Below are positions 9,123 to 16,291 of a stretch of DNA of 22,463 nt, piece by piece. Origin of the DNA: CAYXGZ01 sp964464755 (GTDB lineage Bacteria; Planctomycetota; MHYJ01; JACPRB01). The number at the start of each line of letters is the position of its first letter. Position 1 is the stretch's first letter. The DNA lies in contig CAYXGZ010000053.1 of assembly GCA_964464755.1 (NCBI GenBank), positions 1 to 22,463 of the forward strand. The letters run 5' to 3'. The notes under the pieces were generated by a model. That model saw only the letters and a list, made by a program, of their open reading frames with translations. It ran no database searches and was not told the DNA's origin. Made by a program: the position numbers and the translations under genes.

Positions 9123-10618
9123 CCCGTGAAGACCGGGCGCTTCGGCGTGTAGCCCTCGAGCTCCCGCAGCGTCGTGAACTTCGCGGGCCCCGTCGAGATC
9201 TCCACGTCCTCGGCCGTGAACTGCGACGGGTGCTCGTAGCCGCAGGCGTGGGTCAGCGCGACGAGCTCGTTGCGGAACGACGACACGTACTTCGCGAAGC
9301 GGCGCCCCTGCACGCCGGGGATGAGCCCGTGCTGCAGGCCCGCGTCGTGCGTCGCGACGCCCGTCGGGCAGTGGCCGGTGTGGCACTGCTGGGCCTGGAT
9401 GCAGCCGATGGAGAGCATCGCCTCGCGGGCGATGTTCACCAGGTCCGCGCCGAGGCAGACGGCGACGATCGCCCGGTCCGGGAAGCCCAGCTTCGCCGAG
9501 CCGATCCAGGCGACGCGGTCCGCCATGTCCTCCTGCAGGAAGGTCCGGTACACCCGCGGGAAGGCGACGCGGAAGGGCAGCGAGACGTGGTCCGCGAAGG
9601 TCATCGGCGCCGCGCCCGTGCCGCCCTCGCCGCCGTCGATCGTGATCCAGTCCGGCCCCTTTCCCGACGACTTCATCTCGAGGGCCAGCTCCCTCCAGAA
9701 GTCGAGGTGGCCCACCGCCGACTTGATGCCGACCGGGAGCCCCGTCGCCGCCGCGATCTCCTCGACGAAGCGGACCAGGCCCCTCACGTCGGAGAACGCG
9801 CCGTGGCCGTTGGGGCTGACGCAGTCCTCGTGCGGCTTCACGCCGCGGATCCTCGCGATCTCCTCGGTCACCTTCGACGCCGGCAGCACGCCGCCCTTGC
9901 CGGGCTTGGCGCCCTGGGAGAGCTTCACCTCGATGGCGCGCACGCCGGGCGCGCCGCCGACCGTCTCGAGCAGCTTGTCCATCGAGAACCGGCCCTCCAG
10001 GTCCCGGCAGCCGAAGTAGCCGGTCCCGACCTGGTAGACGAGGTCCGCGCCGAGCTTGTGGTGGGGCGAGATCCCGCCCTCGCCCGTGTTGTGCCAGCAG
10101 CCCGCCTCCTTCGCCCCGAGGTTCAGCGCGCGCACCGCGTTCGCGCCGAGGGCGCCGTAGCTCATCGCGGAGATGTTCACGATCGACGGCGGCCGCCAGG
10201 CCTTCTTCCGGCCGTGGGTCTCGCCGAGCACCTTGCCCGCGGCGACGCCGTGCTTCTCGTCGTGGCCCGCGCCCGTGAACTTCACCTCGCCGTGCGGGAA
10301 GACCGCGTGCTTGAGGACCGGGTAGCCGATGGCGAGGATCTGGTCGTCGGTGCCGAAGCCGAAGTAGTTGTTGCCGCCGTCGGCGGAGCGATAGATCCAG
10401 TCGCGCTCGTCCCGGCTGAAGGGCAGCTCGCTGTTGTTGTCCGCGATGATGTACTGCCGCAGCTTCGGGCCCATCTCGATGAAGATCCGCCGGAAGCGCC
10501 CGACGACCGGGTAGTTCCGCAGGATGTTGTCCCGCGAGATCCAGCGGTCGTGCACGAAGAGGACGAGGAGGCCGAGGACGAGCGCGCCGACGGCGCCGGC
10601 GAGGATCCACGGGAGCAT
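9119..10618 (-). CDS. membrane-anchored FMN-binding glutamate-synthase family protein
   Basis: A 499-residue protein with an N-terminal membrane helix (about 4-22) followed by the central FMN/synthase domain of the glutamate synthase large subunit. Visible signatures are the IDGGEGGTGAAP FMN-phosphate loop (about 328-339), KLSQGAKPGKGG (about 232-243) and a 3Fe-4S cysteine set Cys406-x5-Cys412-x4-Cys417 in CIQAQQCHTGHCPTG. It lacks the glutaminase domain and the C-terminal GXGXG barrel of GltB, so it belongs to the stand-alone archaeal/YerD-like group whose physiological reaction is not settled; it should not be called a complete glutamate synthase. The ATG at 10618 is preferred to longer starts because of a TATGAT box exactly 6 bp upstream. 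Its stop shares CTAG with the NERD kinase. Confidence 0.9.
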   Translation of the reverse strand: MLPWILAGAVGALVLGLLVLFVHDRWISRDNILRNYPVVGRFRRIFIEMGPKLRQYIIADNNSELPFSRDERDWIYRSADGGNNYFGFGTDDQILAIGYPVLKHAVFPHGEVKFTGAGHDEKHGVAAGKVLGETHGRKKAWRPPSIVNISAMSYGALGANAVRALNLGAKEAGCWHNTGEGGISPHHKLGADLVYQVGTGYFGCRDLEGRFSMDKLLETVGGAPGVRAIEVKLSQGAKPGKGGVLPASKVTEEIARIRGVKPHEDCVSPNGHGAFSDVRGLVRFVEEIAAATGLPVGIKSAVGHLDFWRELALEMKSSGKGPDWITIDGGEGGTGAAPMTFADHVSLPFRVAFPRVYRTFLQEDMADRVAWIGSAKLGFPDRAIVAVCLGADLVNIAREAMLSIGCIQAQQCHTGHCPTGVATHDAGLQHGLIPGVQGRRFAKYVSSFRNELVALTHACGYEHPSQFTAEDVEISTGPAKFTTLRELEGYTPKRPVFTG

Positions 10619-10624
10619 CAGCGG

Positions 10625-10630
10625 ATCATA
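10625..10630 (-). promoter_or_regulatory. -10 box TATGAT, leaderless spacing
   Basis: TATGAT (10630 to 10625, minus strand; preceded by CCGG) predicts transcription from 10618, the A of the ATG. A TTGGCC lies 19 bp upstream as a possible -35. Confidence 0.55.
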
Positions 10631-10685
10631 CCGGGTCCCCGGCTCCCGGGGCCAACCCGCCCGCGGACCCGGGCGTTGAAGCCCC

Positions 10686-11714
10686 ATGAAGACTCTCGCC
10701 GCCGTGCTGCTCCTCGCCGCGCCCGTCCTCGCCCAGGACCGCCCCGTCCTCCGCACCTGGCCCGAGCTCGCCCGCGCCGCCGACCGCTTCGCCAAGGGCG
10801 ACGACGAGGCGATGCGGGACCTCGTCCGCGCGGGCCGCCCCGCGCTGCGCGTGCTCGCCGAGCGGAGGCGGGAGTTCCCCCGCGACCGGCGCGACGCCCT
10901 CGCGCGGCTCATGATGGAGATCCGCTGGGCGACGGCCCGCAGCGACGACGACCGCGCGCTGCTCTCCCGCCTGCTGGAGATCCCGGCCAGCCAGGTGCTC
11001 GCGGGAACCAGCGGCGTCACCTGGTCCATCCAGCAGCCCGGCGCTCCCAAGCCGTCGATCCTCCTGGGCCGGGGCTCCCTCGGCTTCGTCGACCCCTGCG
11101 TCCCGACGGCCGTCCCCGCGATGGACGTCCCGGTCGGCAACGCGGGCCCGGCCCTGCCCCACTACGATCCGCTCTGGGAGGCGGCCGGCCTGGACTTCGA
11201 CGCGCTCGGCGGCGTCCTCGTCGTGGCCCCGCCCGAGCGGCTCTGGGCCGCGCCGCCGATGCCCGACCCCGACCTCGCCGCCGCGGCGCGGGACGTCGAG
11301 GCGCTCTCCGCGAACCTCCTCGAGGACCGCACCCGGGCCGAGGAGGCGCTCGCCGCGGCCGGGCCCGGCGTCATCCCCTTGCTCGAGAAGGAGGGGGCCC
11401 GGGACCTCGCGGCGGCCCTGCGCCGGCGCTGGCTGGGCGCCGTGTGGGACGGGCCGCTCGCGGGCGCCGAGCTCGCGGGGCCCCCGAAGCCCGTTTCGGC
11501 CCGCCTGCAGGACGCGCCGCTCCGCCTCGCGCTGGACGGCATCGCCCGCAAGGGCGGCGTGACCCTCGAGGCGGACGAGATCGCCCTCGCGGGCCGCACG
11601 ACCACGATCGCGATGGAGAACGTCCCTCTGCGGGGCCTGCTCGCGGCCGTCACCCGCCCCCAGGGCCTCGACTTCGCCGTCGTCGACGGGAAGATCCGGA
11701 TCGTCGCGCGCTAG
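10686..11714 (+). CDS. secreted protein with C-terminal STN-like domain
   Basis: A 342-residue protein with a signal peptide (MKTLAAVLLLAAPVLAQ, cleavage probably after ALAQ or LA-Q at about residue 16). The middle (about 20-265) is Ala/Arg/Leu-rich and helical with no recognised domain. The last 75 residues, from PVSARLQDAPLRLALDGIA to GKIRIVAR, have the pattern of the STN/secretin short domain (beta-alpha-beta-beta-alpha-beta; PLRGLLAAVTRPQGLDFAV), often found in planctomycete periplasmic proteins and in secretins and TonB-linked receptors. No secretin barrel follows, so it is probably a stand-alone binding protein. It is divergent from the glutamate-synthase-like gene and convergent with the next gene, sharing CTAG. 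No clear promoter or Shine-Dalgarno sequence is seen. Confidence 0.75.
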   Translation: MKTLAAVLLLAAPVLAQDRPVLRTWPELARAADRFAKGDDEAMRDLVRAGRPALRVLAERRREFPRDRRDALARLMMEIRWATARSDDDRALLSRLLEIPASQVLAGTSGVTWSIQQPGAPKPSILLGRGSLGFVDPCVPTAVPAMDVPVGNAGPALPHYDPLWEAAGLDFDALGGVLVVAPPERLWAAPPMPDPDLAAAARDVEALSANLLEDRTRAEEALAAAGPGVIPLLEKEGARDLAAALRRRWLGAVWDGPLAGAELAGPPKPVSARLQDAPLRLALDGIARKGGVTLEADEIALAGRTTTIAMENVPLRGLLAAVTRPQGLDFAVVDGKIRIVAR

Positions 11715-12571
11715 CGGCGCCCGAACTGGGCCCGCGAGAGGAACGAGTGCGCGTCCTCGGCGTGCCAGGCGCCGAGCGCCCGGCCCCCGTCGTCGAGGGC
11801 GACCTTCGCGCCCTTCGCGTCGAGCAGCACGGGCTCGCCGTCCAGCTCCGCCTCGGTCGACTTGGCCGCCTTCCGGTCGTAGAGCAGCACGCGCCCGCCG
11901 TGCGGCTGCGGCTGCCCGGGGAACTGGTCGACGTAGATCACGAACGACTCGGCCCCCGCCTTGGCGACCTCGACGAGCTTCCCGTCCTTCGCGACGGCGA
12001 CCGAGCCGCCCGCCTCGAGCGTCGCCGGGCAGGAGTAGAGCGTGAGGCCGGTCGACCCCTCGGGCAGCTTGGACATCATGAAGGCGAACTTCACGGCGTC
12101 CTGCGCGTCCTGGATGGACGGGCCCGCGTCTCCGAGGAAACGGAAATCGCCGTCCACCCACCACCGGACCTTCTCGCCGTCGACCTCGCGGTCGCCGGAC
12201 TTCGCGACCTTCGCGCCCTTCTCGTCGCGGACCTCGGGCCACCACTCGGCCTCGAGGCGGGAGAGCTCCCCCTTCGAGGCCGTGACGAGCCAGAGCTCGA
12301 CGGCATGGGCGTAGCGCGGGCCCGCCTTGCGGTCCACGAAGAAGAGGTGGGAAGGCTCCGCGACGTCGAGCCGCCGGCGCCCGGCATCCTCGCCGGGGCC
12401 GCAGAGGACGCTCCACCCCTTGGCGAGCGGCTGCGGGAAGCGCTGGATCCGCAGGATCCCGCCCGGCCGGAACTTCTCCTTCTCGGCGAGCGTTTGGACG
12501 GCCTTGGCGGCAGGGTCCTTCGCGGGGGCGGCCTGCAGGAGCAAGAGGACGACGAACGCGGCTCGGATCAT
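11711..12571 (-). CDS. secreted protein of unknown function
   Basis: A 286-residue protein with a signal peptide (MIRAAFVVLLLLQAAPA). The rest is a soluble alternating-hydrophobic sequence with many charged residues and several Trp/Tyr (ELWLVTASKG, AEWWPEVRDEKG, VRWWVDGDFRFLG, FVIYVDQFPG), suggesting a beta-rich extracytoplasmic domain. No family is recognised. It has a proper leader: TAGGAT box, then GGAGG 8 bp before the ATG. It is divergent from the ECF sigma gene across 61 bp, so shared regulation is possible but not shown. Confidence 0.72.
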   Translation of the reverse strand: MIRAAFVVLLLLQAAPAKDPAAKAVQTLAEKEKFRPGGILRIQRFPQPLAKGWSVLCGPGEDAGRRRLDVAEPSHLFFVDRKAGPRYAHAVELWLVTASKGELSRLEAEWWPEVRDEKGAKVAKSGDREVDGEKVRWWVDGDFRFLGDAGPSIQDAQDAVKFAFMMSKLPEGSTGLTLYSCPATLEAGGSVAVAKDGKLVEVAKAGAESFVIYVDQFPGQPQPHGGRVLLYDRKAAKSTEAELDGEPVLLDAKGAKVALDDGGRALGAWHAEDAHSFLSRAQFGRR

Positions 12572-12592
12572 GGGACCTCCGGGGTTCAGGGA

Positions 12593-12598
12593 ATCCTA
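12593..12598 (-). promoter_or_regulatory. -10 box TAGGAT with Shine-Dalgarno leader
   Basis: TAGGAT (12598 to 12593, minus strand) predicts a roughly 15-nt leader that contains CGGAGGTCCC just before the ATG at 12571. This gene is thus not leaderless, unlike most neighbours. Confidence 0.4.
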
Positions 12599-12617
12599 GC
12601 ACGGCGCCTCCTTGGGC

Positions 12618-12623
12618 TATAGT
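12618..12623 (+). promoter_or_regulatory. -10 box TATAGT for the ECF sigma gene
   Basis: TATAGT preceded by GGC lies 9 bp before the ATG at 12633, predicting a leader of about 3 nt. No -35 match is seen at the proper distance. Confidence 0.45.
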
Positions 12624-12632
12624 GACGTGTAG

Positions 12633-13364
12633 ATGGCCCAGGGACGCGACACGAGCATCGGCGGCGACAGCCCCCGCTTCCCCTCCACCATCTGGAACGC
12701 GATCGAGGACCTGAAGAGCGAGCCCGACTCCGCCCGCGCCCTCCTCGTCGAGCGCTACTGGAAGCCCGTCTACGCGTTCGTCCGCCTCGGGTGGAACGCC
12801 TCGAACGAGGACGCCAAGGACCTGACCCAGGAGTTCTTCGTCTTCCTCATCGAGGGCCGCGCCCTCGAGGCCGCCGACCCCCGCCGCGGCCGTTTCCGCA
12901 GCTTCCTCAAGACCGTCCTGCGCAACTTCCTCGCCGGCGAGCACCGCCGCAAGTCCGCCGACAAGCGCGGGGGCGGCACCCGGCGCATCTCGCTCGACCT
13001 CCGGCCCGGCGATCTCGACGTCTCCGCGCCCCCGGGCGCCGATCCCGAGACCGTCTTCGACCGGGAGTGGGCCCGCGCCCTCGTGGGCCGCTGCCTCGGC
13101 GAGACCCGCGACGCGCTCGCCGCCGCCGGCAAGGCCGCCGCGTGGACCCTCCTCGAGGCGCACGACCTCGCGACGGGCACGCCGCCCGACTACGCCCAGC
13201 TCGCCGCCGCGCACGGCCTGAGCGAGAACCAGGTGAAGCACCTCCTCCAGGAGGCCCGCGAGGCCCTGAAGTCGAAGCTCGTCGAGCGGGTCCGCGAGTA
13301 CGCCGCCGACGAGGCCGAGGTGGGCGAGGAGCTCGCGCTCCTGCTGGGGCTCTGGCATGGATGA
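12633..13364 (+). CDS. ECF-type RNA polymerase sigma factor linked to a Ser/Thr kinase
   Basis: A 243-residue sigma-70 family protein of the extracytoplasmic-function type. Region 2 spans about residues 35-115, with YWKPVYAFV (42-50), DLTQEFF (63-69), ADPRRGRFRSFLKTVLRNFL (81-100) and the KRGGG (111-115) patch. Region 4 helix-turn-helix is about 185-213 (YAQLAAAHGLSENQVKHLLQ). This combination is characteristic of the planctomycete groups of ECF factors encoded beside Ser/Thr kinases. No anti-sigma gene is nearby; instead the last 8 bp overlap the start of the kinase, so the two are cotranscribed and coupled. By analogy with kinase-activated ECF factors such as EcfP/PknT of Vibrio, control by phosphorylation is likely but not shown here. 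Confidence 0.9.
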   Translation: MAQGRDTSIGGDSPRFPSTIWNAIEDLKSEPDSARALLVERYWKPVYAFVRLGWNASNEDAKDLTQEFFVFLIEGRALEAADPRRGRFRSFLKTVLRNFLAGEHRRKSADKRGGGTRRISLDLRPGDLDVSAPPGADPETVFDREWARALVGRCLGETRDALAAAGKAAAWTLLEAHDLATGTPPDYAQLAAAHGLSENQVKHLLQEAREALKSKLVERVREYAADEAEVGEELALLLGLWHG

Positions 13365-16239
13365 TCCCAAGGTCCCGGACGCCGCGATGGCCCGGCTGGC
13401 CGGCCTCCTCGGGGGCGGCGCCGCCGCGGGGCTCGGCTCGCTGGGCAAGTACCGCCTCCTCCGCCGCATCGCCGACGGCGCCAGCGGCCGCGTCTACGAG
13501 GCCGAGGATCCGCAGCTCGGCCGCCGCGTCGCCATCAAGGTCCTCCACGAGGGGACCTCGGAGGCCCACGTCCGCCGTTTCCAGCGCGAGGCGTCCATCG
13601 CCGCCGGGCTCCGCCACCCCAACCTCGTGACGATCCACGAGGTCTCGATCGCGCCCCGCCCCGACGGCAGCCCCGCGCACTTCCTCGTCATGGATTTCCA
13701 CGAGCGCACGCTCGAGGAGGCGGCGCGGACCGGGCTGGAGGACCGCAAGGTCCGGGTCGGCATCCTCGCCCAGGTCGCCCGCGCCGTGCACTTCGCGCAC
13801 GGCCGGGGGATCATCCACCGCGACCTCAAGCCCGCGAACATCCTCATGGACCGCGAGGGGCGGCCGATCGTCACGGACTTCGGCCTCGCCCGCGGCGACT
13901 CGCAGGCGACGAAGCTCACGCGCTCCGGCGCCCCGGTCGGCACGCCCTGCTACATGAGCCCCGAGCAGGCCGCGGGCCGGACCCGGGAGATCGGCCCCGC
14001 GAGCGACGTCTTCGCGCTCGGCGTGATCCTCTACGAGCTCGTCACCGGCCGCCTCCCCTTCCCCGGCGCGAACGTCACCGAGATCTACGGCGCGATCCTG
14101 AACGCCGAGCCCGCGGCGCCGCGCGCCTCCCGGCCCGACCTCGACCGGGACCTCGAGATGGTGATCCTCAAGGCGCTGGAGAAGGAGATCGACCGGCGCT
14201 ATGCCTCCGCGGCCGAGCTCGCGGAGGATCTCGAGGCCTGGCTGGAGGGCCGACCCGTCCGCGCCCGCTCGTCCACCGTGGCGCACCGCCTCGTGCGCCA
14301 GGTCCGCCGGCGCCCGGCGCTCTTCGGCCTCTCGGTCCTGGCGCTCGCCGGCGCCGCGGCCGCGGGGATCGCCGTCGTCTCCCTCGCGGGCCGGAACCAG
14401 GAGAAGGACAGGCTCCTCGAGCAGGCGGCGCGCAGCGACCAGGTCGAGGGCGCGTACTTCGACCTCCACTTCGCGGCGCTCGCGCCGCTGCAGAAGCTCG
14501 AGGACCGCTGGCACCAGGAGCGGCAGATCGTGCTCGGCGACTCCGACGCGAAGCCGCCCGACGGGGATCCCGAGCCGGCGATCGCCGCGGTCGACCGCGC
14601 GGCCGACGAGGCCGCGTCGCGGCACCCGGCGGCCCGGCTCCCCCGGGCCTGGAAGGAGCTCGCGCGCTTCTACGGCGGGCGCAGCGACGGCCGGGCGCTC
14701 GAGGAGGTCGCGAAGGACGCGGGCGAGGACCCCTTCCCGCGCGTCCTGCTCGCGCGGCGCCACCTCGCGGCCTACACCCGGATGGCCTACGTCGAGGCCG
14801 TGCTCGGCTCGGGCAAGAAGGGCGGCAACCTGGGCCGCTTCGCCGAGACGACGGAGATGAAGCGGGAGCGGGGCCTGGCCCGCCAGGTCCTCGACCAGAC
14901 CGTCGGGCTGCCCTCGTGGTCGCGGCTGAAGCGCGGCGCGGAGTACCTCGCGTACGCCGAGGCGGTGCGGAAGCTCGGCGACGGGGAGTTCGCGTCGGCC
15001 GCGGACGTGCTGGCGGGCTTCAAGGACCACCCGGTGCTGCGCTCGGAGGCCGAGGTGCTGCGGGGCGTGGCGCTCGTGCTCTCCGGCGACCTCCGCGGGG
15101 CGGCGGCGGCCTGGGAGGCGGTGTACCGGGCCCGGCCCTGGCCGAACGTGGGGCTGCTCGCGGCGATGGCGTGGCTGGACTCGGGCGAGCACGAGCGCGT
15201 CGCGGGGGTCGTGGCGCTCCTCGAGGCCTACTACCCGGAGTGGTCGCTGGCGACGCTGCTGGGGGCCCAGGCGCTGGAGCGCCGCGGGGACCTCGCGGCC
15301 GCGCTGCCGCGCTTCGAGCGCGTGGTGCGGATCTCGGGGGACTGCTCCGAGGCGTGGAAGGCCTACGGGCACGCGCTCGCCGAGGCCGGCAAGCCGGAGG
15401 AGGCGCGGCGGGCGCTCGACCGGGCCGTGGAGCTCGACCCGCGCGACGCCTCGATCCGCCTGCTCCGGGGGGACGTGCTGGGGACGCTGAAGCAGTTCAA
15501 GGCGGCGATCGCGGACCTCGACGTCGCGGTGTCGATCGAGCCGGAGAACCCGCGGGCCTGGTTCGAGCGGGCGCGGGTCCGGGACGACCAGGCCGACGAG
15601 TCGGACGACCCCTCGGCGCTGCGGCGGCTGGTGCTGGCGGACTACGACAAGGCGATCGGGCTGAAGGCGGACTACGCGGTCGCGTGGTCGAACCGGGGCA
15701 ACGCGTACCTGCAGATCGCGGGGGACCGGGCGGAGCGCGGGCTGGACCCGGTGCACGACTACGAGTCGGCGCTCGCGGACCTGGCCAAGGCGCTGGAGCT
15801 GGACGGGACGCTGGCCGAGACGCGGATGCTGAAGGGCCACGCCCAGCGCGGGATCGGGGACTGGACGGAGTCGCGCGGCGGCGACCCGACGGCCGCGTAC
15901 GAGGCGGCCGCGGCGGAGTACGGCGCGATGCTCGCCCTCAGGCCGGAGCACGAGAACACGCTGTACTCGAGGGCGCTGGCCTACGGGGTGCTGGGCTCGG
16001 CGAGGGCCCGGCGCGGGCTGGAGGCGAAGGACGCGTACGAGCGCTCGAGGGCGGACTTCGCGACGCTGGTCCGGCTGAAGGGCGACTCGATCGAGTACGC
16101 GCTGAAGGACGCGCAGCTGCTGGAGTGCCTGGGCCGGACGGCGGAGGCCGCGGCGCGCTACGACGACGCGCTGCGCTTCGAGCCGGAGAACGAGTACGCG
16201 AAGGCGCGGCGGGCCGTCCTGAGGCGCGGGGAAAAATGA
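13357..16239 (+). CDS. transmembrane Ser/Thr protein kinase with TPR sensor region
   Basis: A 960-residue Hanks-type kinase. Motifs: glycine loop IADGASGRVYEAE (38-50), AIK Lys61, αC Glu78, HRDLKPAN (154-161), DFG (Asp174), SPE (201-203) and activation-loop Thr/Ser residues (TKLTRSGAPVGT) available for autophosphorylation. One membrane helix lies at about 320-343. The extracytoplasmic half is helical; TPR units are clear from about residue 663 (EAWKAYGHALAEAGKPEEA, then RALDRAVELDPRD) to the C-terminus, with more diverged ones before. The start ATG at 13357 overlaps the sigma-factor stop by 8 bp. Third codon positions change from mostly C in the kinase half to mostly G in the TPR half. It probably senses an envelope signal and controls the partner sigma factor. 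Confidence 0.92.
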   Translation: MDDPKVPDAAMARLAGLLGGGAAAGLGSLGKYRLLRRIADGASGRVYEAEDPQLGRRVAIKVLHEGTSEAHVRRFQREASIAAGLRHPNLVTIHEVSIAPRPDGSPAHFLVMDFHERTLEEAARTGLEDRKVRVGILAQVARAVHFAHGRGIIHRDLKPANILMDREGRPIVTDFGLARGDSQATKLTRSGAPVGTPCYMSPEQAAGRTREIGPASDVFALGVILYELVTGRLPFPGANVTEIYGAILNAEPAAPRASRPDLDRDLEMVILKALEKEIDRRYASAAELAEDLEAWLEGRPVRARSSTVAHRLVRQVRRRPALFGLSVLALAGAAAAGIAVVSLAGRNQEKDRLLEQAARSDQVEGAYFDLHFAALAPLQKLEDRWHQERQIVLGDSDAKPPDGDPEPAIAAVDRAADEAASRHPAARLPRAWKELARFYGGRSDGRALEEVAKDAGEDPFPRVLLARRHLAAYTRMAYVEAVLGSGKKGGNLGRFAETTEMKRERGLARQVLDQTVGLPSWSRLKRGAEYLAYAEAVRKLGDGEFASAADVLAGFKDHPVLRSEAEVLRGVALVLSGDLRGAAAAWEAVYRARPWPNVGLLAAMAWLDSGEHERVAGVVALLEAYYPEWSLATLLGAQALERRGDLAAALPRFERVVRISGDCSEAWKAYGHALAEAGKPEEARRALDRAVELDPRDASIRLLRGDVLGTLKQFKAAIADLDVAVSIEPENPRAWFERARVRDDQADESDDPSALRRLVLADYDKAIGLKADYAVAWSNRGNAYLQIAGDRAERGLDPVHDYESALADLAKALELDGTLAETRMLKGHAQRGIGDWTESRGGDPTAAYEAAAAEYGAMLALRPEHENTLYSRALAYGVLGSARARRGLEAKDAYERSRADFATLVRLKGDSIEYALKDAQLLECLGRTAEAAARYDDALRFEPENEYAKARRAVLRRGEK

Positions 16240-16240
16240 A

Positions 16241-16271
16241 GGGGGCCCCCCGTTCCGGACGGAGGGCCCCC
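16241..16271. terminator. bidirectional stem-loop between convergent genes
   Basis: A 13-bp stem with one C-A mismatch (GGGGGCCCCCCGT against ACGGAGGGCCCCC) and a 5-base loop TCCGG. On the minus strand the stem is followed by TTCATTTTTCC, a usable U-tract for terminating the surface-protein gene. On the plus strand it begins 1 bp after the kinase stop but lacks a T-run. Confidence 0.75.
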
Positions 16272-16291
16272 GTGGACCTGGTGCGCGAGGA

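Noticed and set aside
7710..10618. BREX/Pgl defence locus
   Set aside because: Only the NERD-kinase layout is shared with PglW; no methylase, phosphatase or ATPase of that system is present and the protein is much shorter than PglW.
10619..11140. Longer start for the glutamate-synthase-like protein
   Set aside because: It would overlap the divergent STN gene; the membrane helix and TATGAT box mark the start at 10618.
7334..12622. A 1762-codon plus-strand open frame, and similarly long frames at 1342-4896, 1529-5446, 6666-10610, 10626-13469 and 12907-15951
   Set aside because: They run antisense or out of frame to genes with clear domains. High G+C removes stop codons, and their products are Arg/Pro/Ala-rich or low complexity.
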